15,962 nt of DNA from Desulfobulbaceae bacterium. GTDB lineage: Bacteria > Desulfobacterota > Desulfobulbia > Desulfobulbales > Desulfobulbaceae. Below the pieces are notes generated by a model. It had not been told where the DNA came from. It searched no databases and saw nothing but the letters and a program-made list of their open reading frames with translations. Each line of letters opens with the position of its first letter. Position 1 is the first letter of the stretch. Of the stretch, positions 1 through 6,252 are shown in pieces. Made by a program: the position numbers and the translations under genes. The DNA lies in assembly GCA_026990725.1 (NCBI GenBank), contig JALXCX010000317.1:1-15962 (forward strand). Direction: 5' to 3'.

Positions 1-105
1 GCCGACCAGCAAACTGCACAGCAAACATGCCATGAACACTGTCTGCAATGCCCTCGGCCTTTTTGCTGTCTTCCTGCGCTGTCCCTGCTTATGGAAGTAT
101 TTCAA
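1..105 (-). CDS. 5' end of a probable exported or membrane-anchored protein (partial)
   Basis: An open frame on the minus strand runs off the left edge of the window. It can start at a TTG at 105, inside the end of the upstream HTH gene, or at an ATG at 33. Read from the TTG, the 35 visible residues show a strongly basic stretch (KQGQRRKTAKRPR) and then a hydrophobic run (VFMACLLCSLLVG), the layout of a signal peptide or membrane anchor. The same orientation and 17-bp overlap with the regulator gene suggest a shared transcript. No family can be named from so little sequence. The start is uncertain and the reading as a real gene is an inference. Confidence 0.4.
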   Translation of the reverse strand, partial: MKYFHKQGQRRKTAKRPRALQTVFMACLLCSLLVG

Positions 106-1021
106 TGGTTTTACCTTTTTCGTTCCAGCGATAACCTGAGCCAAGCCAAATCTCCTCTATAGTATTGAGAGCATCAACCATTGCCGGTATGTTGCCAAAG
201 TGATCATACACCTGAAGAATCTCATCATCATTAATGACAAAATCACCATTCCGGTCGGCCCAATGGACAGGGGCCAGACGGATGTCCTGCCCGCCACTGA
301 CAGCAATTCTGCCACTTCCCTTACTGACCTTGATACTACCGCTCACATGGAGGACCTCCCCATTCGCACCGGCTGCCCGAACAAGGTAGATGAAACGCTG
401 CCGACTGTCCTGTTGTTTTCTCAGCCACTTCAAAACCCCATCACTGGCCGACGTGGCCACGGGTATGGTCGATACGACCTCAAGGCCATGCGGTAGCGAT
501 TCCTGGACAAGAACAGGGTTATCATCGGCCCCCTGAAGGGAAATGAGAACAGGAAAGGTCATGCCCGGAGCACAGGACAAGGGAAGGAAACGAACGGCTT
601 CGATAGCAGGAGGCTTGATAAAAAGATTTTTTTTCCAGATAAACAAGCCGATGACCACAATAATCATTATGGCAAGGGCCAAATTAATCAGCCGGGTATA
701 GACCTGTAAAGGTAACCCTGCCCGGGTCGCCGGGACAGCTGACGTCTTTTCTGTAGCAGGAGTGACGCCCTGATCGGAAGCGGTTGTCTCCAGCAGATCG
801 TCAACCTCAACCTCAAGCACTTCTGCCAGGCGCAGACCGTTTTCTTCCTTGATGGTCGGGTAATGACGATTTTCCCAACGAGAAATGGTATCGGTTGTCA
901 CGCCAACAGCAGTTGCTAAATATAACTGGGTCAGGCCGCGTTCTTCACGTAACTGCCTGACCCGGGCCCCGTCAATCCGGATCATGGCCACACCTGATGC
1001 TGGTCGCTGCTTATCTGTCAT
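89..1021 (-). CDS. Membrane-anchored XRE-family HTH regulator with an EF-hand-like motif
   Basis: The 310-residue protein has an N-terminal Cro/CI-type helix-turn-helix at about 14-77 (VRQLREERGLTQ, then TTDTISRWEN), a linker rich in Ala, Thr and Pro, one transmembrane segment at about 109-129 followed by KK, and a C-terminal domain of about 180 residues predicted to face the periplasm. That domain carries a canonical EF-hand loop at 256-267 (D256, N258, D260, E267; DRNGDFVINDDE), also resembling a dockerin repeat. The layout suggests a one-component sensor coupling an outside signal, perhaps calcium, to transcription; this is inference. It is not RodZ by its C-terminal domain. An in-frame ATG at 985, just before the HTH, is an alternative start; neither has a strong ribosome site. 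A dyad at 1084-1096 upstream could be its operator. Confidence 0.8.
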   Translation of the reverse strand: MTDKQRPASGVAMIRIDGARVRQLREERGLTQLYLATAVGVTTDTISRWENRHYPTIKEENGLRLAEVLEVEVDDLLETTASDQGVTPATEKTSAVPATRAGLPLQVYTRLINLALAIMIIVVIGLFIWKKNLFIKPPAIEAVRFLPLSCAPGMTFPVLISLQGADDNPVLVQESLPHGLEVVSTIPVATSASDGVLKWLRKQQDSRQRFIYLVRAAGANGEVLHVSGSIKVSKGSGRIAVSGGQDIRLAPVHWADRNGDFVINDDEILQVYDHFGNIPAMVDALNTIEEIWLGSGYRWNEKGKTIEILP

Positions 1022-1083
1022 GGTGTCATTACGAGTTCATATTTCCGGACAACGCCACCGCAAAAAAACAGCCGTGGATTCAC

Positions 1084-1096
1084 CGGTGTTACACCG
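1084..1096. promoter_or_regulatory. Candidate operator dyad upstream of the HTH gene
   Basis: A perfect dyad, CGGTGTTACACCG (6-bp arms around a central T), lies 63 bp upstream of the HTH start at 1021. A further GGTGT half-site lies near 1022-1026, next to the start codon. XRE regulators commonly bind such dyads next to their own genes, so autoregulation is a reasonable guess. No binding evidence exists here. Confidence 0.3.
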
Positions 1097-1127
1097 TACC
1101 CTGAGTGGGGCCGGGAATATACCTTAT

Positions 1128-1155
1128 CCAGAGAGACGTCAAGGCATCTCTCTGG
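1128..1155. repeat. 9-bp inverted repeat (hairpin)
   Basis: CCAGAGAGA at 1128-1136 is matched perfectly by TCTCTCTGG at 1147-1155 across a 10-nt loop. No T-run follows on either strand, so an intrinsic terminator is unlikely. It lies about 107 bp upstream of the HTH gene start, so its transcript-side role, if any, is unclear. Confidence 0.45.
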
Positions 1156-1265
1156 CAAACAATACGCTGTAGATCCCATCTTGCCAACCACTTTTCACAA
1201 TCCTCATCATCTCTTCACCTGCTGCAAGTATAGACATAACAGCCTGATATGGGGTCACATTGCAC

Positions 1266-1295
1266 CACATATCACCCGATATCGGCTGGTATGTG
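1266..1295. repeat. 30-bp near-perfect palindrome
   Basis: Three symmetric blocks share one centre between 1280 and 1281: CACATA at 1266-1271, CCGATATCGG at 1276-1285 and TATGTG at 1290-1295. Thirteen of 15 base pairs match. It lies about 115 bp upstream of the 69-residue secreted-protein gene and about 245 bp upstream of the divergent HTH gene. The size and symmetry suit a binding site for a dimeric or tetrameric regulator, or a cruciform. This role is inference. Confidence 0.5.
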
Positions 1296-1409
1296 CAGCC
1301 AGCAGAGTTACAGTTACAGGCAAAGCAGAAAGCCGTTTGCGTTGCCTTCGGCTCCACAACTTTCACCCCGCACAGGGGTTAAAGACAAATGACAACCAAG
1401 GAGAAAACA

Positions 1410-1619
1410 ATGTTTAAAAAAATGACCATTCTGTTAGCTGCCAGCGCCATCCTCACCATGGCAACAGGGATATCCATGGCTGCCGTCAGCAAATGCACCA
1501 TCACCAGCATAAAAGACAATATCGTTACCCTGGATTGCGGTAAAAAGGCAGGAAAAATGAAAGTCGGAGATGCGGTCAAGCTCAAGACAGCCAGAAAGAA
1601 AGCCATTGAAGGATGTTGA
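1410..1619 (+). CDS. Small secreted protein of unknown function
   Basis: The product has 69 residues. The ATG at 1410 is chosen over an upstream ATG at 1389 because AAGGAG at 1398-1403 sits 6 nt before it. Residues 1-25 form a clear signal peptide (MFKK, a hydrophobic core, then ISMAA), leaving a mature chain of about 44 residues. This is Lys-rich, with alternating hydrophobic residues (CTITSIKDNIVTLDCG, then KVGDAVKLK) suggesting a tiny beta-barrel, and Cys at 29, 43 and at the very C-terminus (69). Small periplasmic proteins of this general look occur in anaerobic Desulfobacterota, but I cannot name a family. The gene stands alone between an inverted-repeat-rich upstream region and a strong hairpin. 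Confidence 0.75.
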   Translation: MFKKMTILLAASAILTMATGISMAAVSKCTITSIKDNIVTLDCGKKAGKMKVGDAVKLKTARKKAIEGC

Positions 1620-1635
1620 TATCCGACAGGCAAAC

Positions 1636-1677
1636 GCCGTACCCGCTCTCGCCTATCGGAGGGCGGGCGGGTACGGC
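1636..1677. terminator. Perfect 11-bp hairpin between convergent genes
   Basis: GCCGTACCCGC at 1636-1646 pairs perfectly with GCGGGTACGGC at 1667-1677. It starts 16 nt after the stop of the secreted-protein gene and lies 90 bp beyond the aapP stop on the other strand. The plus side is followed by A-rich sequence and the minus side by only GTTTG, so there is no classical U-tract. It may act as a bidirectional transcript end or 3' stabiliser. Confidence 0.5.
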
Positions 1678-1768
1678 AAATAAAAGCACAGCATATTAAT
1701 CACATGCGAGCATTTCATTCTGCGCTGTGAAGAAAAAATCGGGCAAAAAGGCTGTTTATCAAGGGAGA

Positions 1769-2536
1769 TTACAGAATCTGACTCAAAAAAAGTTTTGAAC
1801 GATCTGATTGCGGGTTACTGAAAAAACTTTCCGGATCATTTTCTTCAATGATTTCCCCGGAATCCATAAAAATCACCCGGTCAGCCACTGTTTTGGCAAA
1901 ACCCATCTCATGGGTAACACAGAGCATGGTCATGCCCTCATGGGCCAGATCAACCATAACATCAAGCACCTCCTTGATCATCTCAGGGTCAAGGGCCGAG
2001 GTCGGTTCATCAAACAGCATGATGTTCGGGTTCATGCACAGGGACCTGGCAATGGCCACCCGCTGTTGCTGGCCACCTGAGAGTTGGCCGGGATATTTAT
2101 CTGCCTGATCCGGAATCTTCACCCGCTCCAGATACTGCATAGCTGTTGCTTCTGCCTCCTTAAGGGGCTTTTTCAATACCCAGATCGGCGCCAGACAGCA
2201 GTTCTGCATGACGGTGAGGTGGGGAAACAGATTAAACTGCTGAAAGACCATGCCGATATCTCGACGGATCTTTTCGATGTGCTTGAGATCATCATTGAGT
2301 TCAATGCCGTCCACCCTGATCTCACCCCGCTGATGCACCTCAAGCCGGTTCATGCAGCGAATCAACGTTGATTTACCACAGCCCGACGGGCCGCAGATAA
2401 TTATGCGCTCCCCCCGTTTCACGGTCAGATTGATATCCTTGAGCACATGAAAATCACCATACCATTTATGCATGCCAATCAACTCAATGGCAACAGGATT
2501 CTCTCGCCCTTCCTTCTGTTCTGCTTGCTCTGTCAT
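1769..2536 (-). CDS. aapP: Amino-acid ABC transporter ATP-binding subunit AapP
   Basis: The 255-residue cytoplasmic ATPase powers the Aap importer. Numbered from the ATG at 2536, it shows Walker A GPSGCGKS (49-56), a Q-loop in FQQFNLF near 99, signature LSGGQ (152-156), Walker B IMLFDEP (172-178) and the H-loop His in VTHEMG near 209. The length is normal for the polar amino-acid ATPase family (GlnQ/AapP). A GTG at 2566 would add ten residues (MARIFTIGTI); neither start has a clear Shine-Dalgarno, and the ATG is preferred because the extra segment is not family-like. It is the last gene of aapJQMP, with 89 bp between it and aapM. The family assignment is firm; the exact substrate range is not. 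Confidence 0.93.
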   Translation of the reverse strand: MTEQAEQKEGRENPVAIELIGMHKWYGDFHVLKDINLTVKRGERIIICGPSGCGKSTLIRCMNRLEVHQRGEIRVDGIELNDDLKHIEKIRRDIGMVFQQFNLFPHLTVMQNCCLAPIWVLKKPLKEAEATAMQYLERVKIPDQADKYPGQLSGGQQQRVAIARSLCMNPNIMLFDEPTSALDPEMIKEVLDVMVDLAHEGMTMLCVTHEMGFAKTVADRVIFMDSGEIIEENDPESFFSNPQSDRSKLFLSQIL

Positions 2537-2625
2537 AATTGTACCAATTGTAAAAATCCGGGCCACGCCACGACGAAGATTTTCATCGTCTGTTATGGCC
2601 GACGAACCTGATCAGCCATGTCGGT

Positions 2626-3723
2626 TTATCTCTTATGGCCCGTATGCAGCTTTCTCTCCAGGTGCTGGCTGTACTGGGACATGGAAAAACAAAATATCCA
2701 GTACACCAGGCCGGCAAAGACATACCCTTCCACAGAAAATCCCAGCCATTTTGCATCGGTAAAGGATGACTGAATAATCGACAACAGGTCAAACAAACCA
2801 ATGATCATGACCAGGGAGGTATCTTTAAACAGCTCGATAAAGGTATTGACAATACCGGGAATAACCGTTTTCAGGGCCTGTGGCAACACGACAAGATTCA
2901 TGCCCTGCCAGTAGGACAGCCCCAGGGCGTCGGCCGCTTCTCTCTGGCCCTTGGGAAGAGCCTGCAGCCCGCCCCGGACAACCTCTGCCATGTAGGCTGA
3001 CTGGAACATGGAAATACCGATCAAGGCCCGTATCAGTTTATCGATCCGAAAGTCCTCCGGAATAAACAGGGGCAGCATGACCGATGACATGAACAACACC
3101 GTAATCAGCGGTACCCCTCGCCACAGCTCGATAAACAGCACAGACAGCGATTTGGCCACAGGCATATGAGACTGTCGCCCCAGGGCCAGAATAATCCCAA
3201 ATGGCAGGGCAAAAAACATACCCACAGTGGAGAGGATAAGGGTCAGCATCAGGCCGCCCCATTTATATGTCTCCACCACGGGCAGACCAAACCATCCGCC
3301 ATAAAACAAAGCATAGGCAACCAGGGGAAAACCCAGCACAGTAAAAACGGCAACCCAATTCTTTTTGGGAAGGCCATCAATCAGCAGGTAAAAAATCAAA
3401 AACCCAAGCAGGAGAAATGCCGTAATCACCCGCCAGTACTGATCGGGTGGATAAAAACCAAACATGAACTGGGTAAAACGAACCTTGATAAATACCCAGC
3501 AGGCCCCGTCACCGGTGCAGGCCTCCTTCGTGCTCCCCACCCAGTTGGCATCGAGAAATGCCCAGTTCACAAACGGAGGTATGACCTGATACAATACATA
3601 CAGCATCGTCAGGGTCATCACGCTGTTCAGTGGCGAGGAGAATAAATTATTTTTGAGCCAGCCAATAACGCCTACATCTGTCGAAGGCGGCGGCAGGTCT
3701 GGATGTGGAGTATGAACTATCAT
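2626..3723 (-). CDS. aapM: Amino-acid ABC transporter permease AapM
   Basis: The 365-residue inner-membrane permease is one half of the AapQM channel. It has several hydrophobic segments (about 34-52, 99-115, 124-142, 158-180) and the C-terminal binding-protein-dependent permease domain. The EAA loop that docks on the ATPase is at about 261-290 (REAADALGLSYWQGMN then VVLPQ). The long N-terminal half before the HisM-like core is typical of AapM and absent from shorter permeases such as GlnP, which supports the gene name. The start at 3723 follows the aapQ stop by 2 bp, with AAGGAG in the end of aapQ as ribosome site, so translation is probably coupled. No anomalies seen. Confidence 0.92.
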   Translation of the reverse strand: MIVHTPHPDLPPPSTDVGVIGWLKNNLFSSPLNSVMTLTMLYVLYQVIPPFVNWAFLDANWVGSTKEACTGDGACWVFIKVRFTQFMFGFYPPDQYWRVITAFLLLGFLIFYLLIDGLPKKNWVAVFTVLGFPLVAYALFYGGWFGLPVVETYKWGGLMLTLILSTVGMFFALPFGIILALGRQSHMPVAKSLSVLFIELWRGVPLITVLFMSSVMLPLFIPEDFRIDKLIRALIGISMFQSAYMAEVVRGGLQALPKGQREAADALGLSYWQGMNLVVLPQALKTVIPGIVNTFIELFKDTSLVMIIGLFDLLSIIQSSFTDAKWLGFSVEGYVFAGLVYWIFCFSMSQYSQHLERKLHTGHKR

Positions 3724-3725
3724 CG

Positions 3726-4907
3726 TTACCGCTCCTTCAGCATACTGCGGGCATTATACCAATTCATCAAATAAGAAATTGTCAAGCTGAGTGTCAGATA
3801 GACCCCCATGGTCATGGAAATAATCTCGATGGCCTGACCTGCCTGATTAAGCGTCGTTCCTGCAAAGACAGAAACAAGATCAGGATAACCAATGGCCGTT
3901 GCCAGGGAAGAGTTCTTCACCAGGTTTAAGTACTGACTGGTCATCTGGGGAATGATCACCCGCATGGACTGGGGGATAATAACAAGCTGCAGGGTTTTAC
4001 CAGGCCGCAGGCCTAAAGCGTGGGCGGCCTCTGTCTGACCGTGACTGACCGACAGAATACCGGAACGAACAATCTCTGCTATCAGGCTGGCCGTATAAAT
4101 GGTCAGGGCCAGCAGCAGCGACGCAAGTTCCGGAATCACCGTTACACCACCCCGAAAGTTAAAGCCCTTGAGCTCTGGCAGTTCCCAGTGCAGCGGCGAG
4201 CCGGCAATAAAAAATGCAATCAGAGGAACTACGGTTAAAACTCCCAAAGACGTCAAAAAAACAGGAAACTGCTCACCTGTTTGTTCCTGTCGTTTTTTAG
4301 CCCATCTATGCAAAATGATAATAGCGATACAGCTGCCGACAATGGCGGCTGTAACCAGTCCAAAGCCCTGTTCAAAAATAGGCCGGGGAAAATAAATACC
4401 CCGAATATTGAGAAAGGCCAGGTTACCAAGATGCAAACTGTTCCTCGGTGAAGGCAGGGCCCGTAATACGGCAAAATACCAGAAAAATATCTGCAGCAAT
4501 AACGGAAGATTTCGAAAAGTTTCGATATAAACCGCCGCAGTTTTGGACACCAGCCAGTTGGAGGAAAGACGGGCAACCCCCACGATAAAACCAAGAATAG
4601 TAGCGCAGATAATACCCAGCACGGAGACAAGAACCGTGTTAAGCAGACCGACAAGAAAAGTCCGGCCATAGGTATTTGATTCGTTATAGGGAATCAGGCT
4701 CTGAATGATACCAAAGCCCGCTTTTTGCTTCAGAAAAGCAAAACCAGTGGTAATCCCCCGCTGTTCAAGATTGTACAGGGCATTATTGACGATATAATAA
4801 AAGAAAAAAACAACACCGATGGCAAGAAGAACCTGAAACAGAAGTGCTCTGTTCTGGGCATTATTCCACCAGGCCGTCGTTGTACCAGTACCTTTACTCA
4901 TAGTCAC
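3726..4907 (-). CDS. aapQ: Amino-acid ABC transporter permease AapQ
   Basis: The 393-residue inner-membrane permease partners AapM. It has an N-terminal membrane segment at about 22-41, a soluble stretch with PYNESNTYGRTFLVGLLNTV typical of AapQ, further membrane segments (about 84-110, 184-200, 222-235, 262-280) and the EAA loop at about 291-320 (TEAAHALGLRPGKTLQLVI). AGGAGT at 4913-4918 lies 5 nt before a GTG at 4907 and 11 nt before an ATG at 4901; either may be used. The insert between the first and later membrane helices is the expected length for AapQ. It is separated from aapJ by about 130 bp carrying two hairpins, a usual place for lowering permease expression relative to the binding protein. 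Confidence 0.92.
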   Translation of the reverse strand: MTMSKGTGTTTAWWNNAQNRALLFQVLLAIGVVFFFYYIVNNALYNLEQRGITTGFAFLKQKAGFGIIQSLIPYNESNTYGRTFLVGLLNTVLVSVLGIICATILGFIVGVARLSSNWLVSKTAAVYIETFRNLPLLLQIFFWYFAVLRALPSPRNSLHLGNLAFLNIRGIYFPRPIFEQGFGLVTAAIVGSCIAIIILHRWAKKRQEQTGEQFPVFLTSLGVLTVVPLIAFFIAGSPLHWELPELKGFNFRGGVTVIPELASLLLALTIYTASLIAEIVRSGILSVSHGQTEAAHALGLRPGKTLQLVIIPQSMRVIIPQMTSQYLNLVKNSSLATAIGYPDLVSVFAGTTLNQAGQAIEIISMTMGVYLTLSLTISYLMNWYNARSMLKER

Positions 4908-4924
4908 CCGTTACTCCTATTGCA

Positions 4925-4966
4925 TTTTTCGCAGTCCGGGAGAACAAATTCCCGGGCTGCGAAAAA
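4925..4966. repeat. 17-bp stem hairpin between aapJ and aapQ
   Basis: The arms at 4925-4941 and 4950-4966 match at 16 of 17 positions (core CGCAG and CCGGGA against TCCCGGG and CTGCG), with an 8-nt loop. The run of T is on the 5' side and the run of A on the 3' side of both strands, so the A/T ends are part of the stem and not a U-tract. On the aap transcript it lies just upstream of the aapQ ribosome site. It probably stabilises the aapJ message or limits read-through. Confidence 0.55.
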
Positions 4967-4982
4967 ACAGTAGACGAAAGAA

Positions 4983-5018
4983 GACCCGGAATTGCCGCAA
5001 AGCAGATAACTCCGGGTC
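4983..5018 (-). terminator. Hairpin just after aapJ, possible partial terminator
   Basis: GACCCGGA at 4983-4990 pairs with TCCGGGTC at 5011-5018. On the aap strand it begins 22 bp after the aapJ stop codon and is followed by TTCTTTC, a weak T-rich tail. Together with the next hairpin it could act as an attenuator that gives more AapJ than AapQMP. This is inferred from position and structure. Confidence 0.45.
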
Positions 5019-5040
5019 GGGTTCATCAAGACGTTAATGC

Positions 5041-6054
5041 CTATCGCATTGGTGGAGCGTACTGGATGCCACCATTCTTCCAGAGGGCGTTCAAACCACG
5101 TTTAATCTGCAAAGGAGAGCCCATACCAACATTACGCTCAAAACTTTCACCGTAGTTACCCACCTGTTTAATGATCTGGTAGCTCCAGTCATCAGGCAGG
5201 TTCAGGCTCTGTCCCTTATCGCCTTCAAGACCAAGCAGACGACGGATACCGGGGTTGTTGGATGATTTCATAGAATCAATATTTTTAGAAGTCACACCCA
5301 TTTCTTCCGCATTGAGCATGGCAAAGAATGTCCAGCGGACAACATTGAACCACTCGTCATCACCCTGGCGGACAACGGGGCCAAGGGGCTCTTTGGAAAT
5401 AACATCGGGCAGAACTACAGCAGAAGAAGGATCAGCAAGATGGGTGCGCAATCCGTACAACTGAGACTGATCAGATGTCAGGCAGTCACAGCGACCGGCT
5501 TCAAATCCTTTCAGGGTGCCATCATGGGTATCAAAAACAACGGCTTCATATTTCATTTTATGCTCGGTGAAATAATCGGCCAGATTGAGTTCCGTGGTTG
5601 TGCCGGCATCAATACAGAAAGCTGCACCGGCAAGCTCTTTGGCGCTTTTAACACCAAGTTTTTTACGAACCATAAAACCCTGGCCATCATAATAATTAAC
5701 ACCGGCAAAGTTCAGGCCAAGCGCCGTATCACGATGAAGGGTCCAAGTTGTGCCACGAACAAGAACGTCAATTTCACCAGACTGCAGAGCAGTAAACCGC
5801 TCTTTCGAGTTCAAGGGAACATATTTAATTTTAGATGCATCACCCAGTACAGCGGCTGCAACGGCCCGGCATCCATCAACATCCAAACCTTTCCAGACAC
5901 CCTTTTCATCTGTTGCGGAAAAGCCCGGCAGCCCTGTGGACACACCACAAACCAGTTGACCACGTTTTTGTACATCCTGCAGCGTTCCTGCCACAGCCAG
6001 TGACGCGGAAATCATGAGAAAGACCGCTACCATGATAAACGACATTTTTTTCAT
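5041..6054 (-). CDS. aapJ: Amino-acid ABC transporter periplasmic binding protein AapJ
   Basis: The 337-residue periplasmic protein captures L-amino acids for AapQMP. The ATG at 6054 is chosen because AGGAG lies 7-8 nt upstream and it starts a clean signal peptide (MKKMSFIMV, hydrophobic core, cleavage near ASLAVA at 22). The mature chain opens with TLQDVQKRGQLVCGVSTGL and contains VWKGLDVDGCRAVAAAVLGD, RFTALQSGEIDVLVR and CIDAGTTTELNLADYF, the pattern of bacterial family 3 solute-binding proteins of the AapJ/BztA type. The length fits the 340-residue norm and exceeds the roughly 250 residues of GlnH-type proteins. It is first in the operon, as usual for aap. Upstream DNA holds a dyad that overlaps a TATAAC element. 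Confidence 0.94.
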   Translation of the reverse strand: MKKMSFIMVAVFLMISASLAVAGTLQDVQKRGQLVCGVSTGLPGFSATDEKGVWKGLDVDGCRAVAAAVLGDASKIKYVPLNSKERFTALQSGEIDVLVRGTTWTLHRDTALGLNFAGVNYYDGQGFMVRKKLGVKSAKELAGAAFCIDAGTTTELNLADYFTEHKMKYEAVVFDTHDGTLKGFEAGRCDCLTSDQSQLYGLRTHLADPSSAVVLPDVISKEPLGPVVRQGDDEWFNVVRWTFFAMLNAEEMGVTSKNIDSMKSSNNPGIRRLLGLEGDKGQSLNLPDDWSYQIIKQVGNYGESFERNVGMGSPLQIKRGLNALWKNGGIQYAPPMR

Positions 6055-6083
6055 TCTCGTTCTCCTGTGCAATAAATAACGTT

Positions 6084-6108
6084 ATATTTGTCCCAATCGT
6101 CCAAATAT
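6084..6108. promoter_or_regulatory. Candidate operator/-10 region of aapJ
   Basis: ATATTTG at 6084-6090 and CAAATAT at 6102-6108 form a perfect 7-bp dyad with an 11-bp spacer, about 30 bp upstream of the aapJ ATG. On the aap strand the TATAAC at 6086-6081 overlaps one arm and could be a -10 element; no good -35 is seen at the expected spacing. A related sequence with TTGTCC and CCAATAT lies at 6143-6161. Control by a repressor or activator is inferred. Confidence 0.3.
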
Positions 6109-6252
6109 GACCACTAAACAAACGACTTTAGCACGATCTTAAAATTTGTCCAGACCAATATAGCTGAAATTATCGCTTTTTTTCCAGTAATTCTACCGTG
6201 ACAGGGGCCGAATCTCTTGACTTTTCATCGCCCATGATTCATTGTAAACTTC

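Larger units (their letters stand above)
1022..1409. other. Gene-poor region with several inverted repeats
   Basis: This 388-bp stretch lies between the divergent HTH gene and the small secreted-protein gene. I see no convincing gene in it. It holds a 13-bp dyad (1084-1096), a 9-bp stem (1128-1155), a 30-bp palindrome (1266-1295) and a small CCCC/GGGG hairpin near 1367-1379. A 75-codon minus-strand frame at 1139-1366 starts with GTG, has five Cys (C14, C17, C19, C24, C35), lacks a ribosome site and contains the palindrome, so it is not called as a gene. The region probably holds the promoters and operators for both flanking genes. Confidence 0.5.

Noticed and set aside
1139..1366. 75-codon Cys-containing frame on the minus strand
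   Set aside because: It starts with GTG without a ribosome site, contains the 30-bp palindrome and has no recognisable domain. It is noted only inside the intergenic entry.
1617..1677. UGA of the small secreted protein read as selenocysteine, with the hairpin as SECIS
   Set aside because: The hairpin lies close behind the UGA and the lineage is rich in selenoproteins, but the frame after the UGA (basic, Arg-rich) does not look like protein and the hairpin is not a typical bacterial SECIS. A transcript-end hairpin is simpler.
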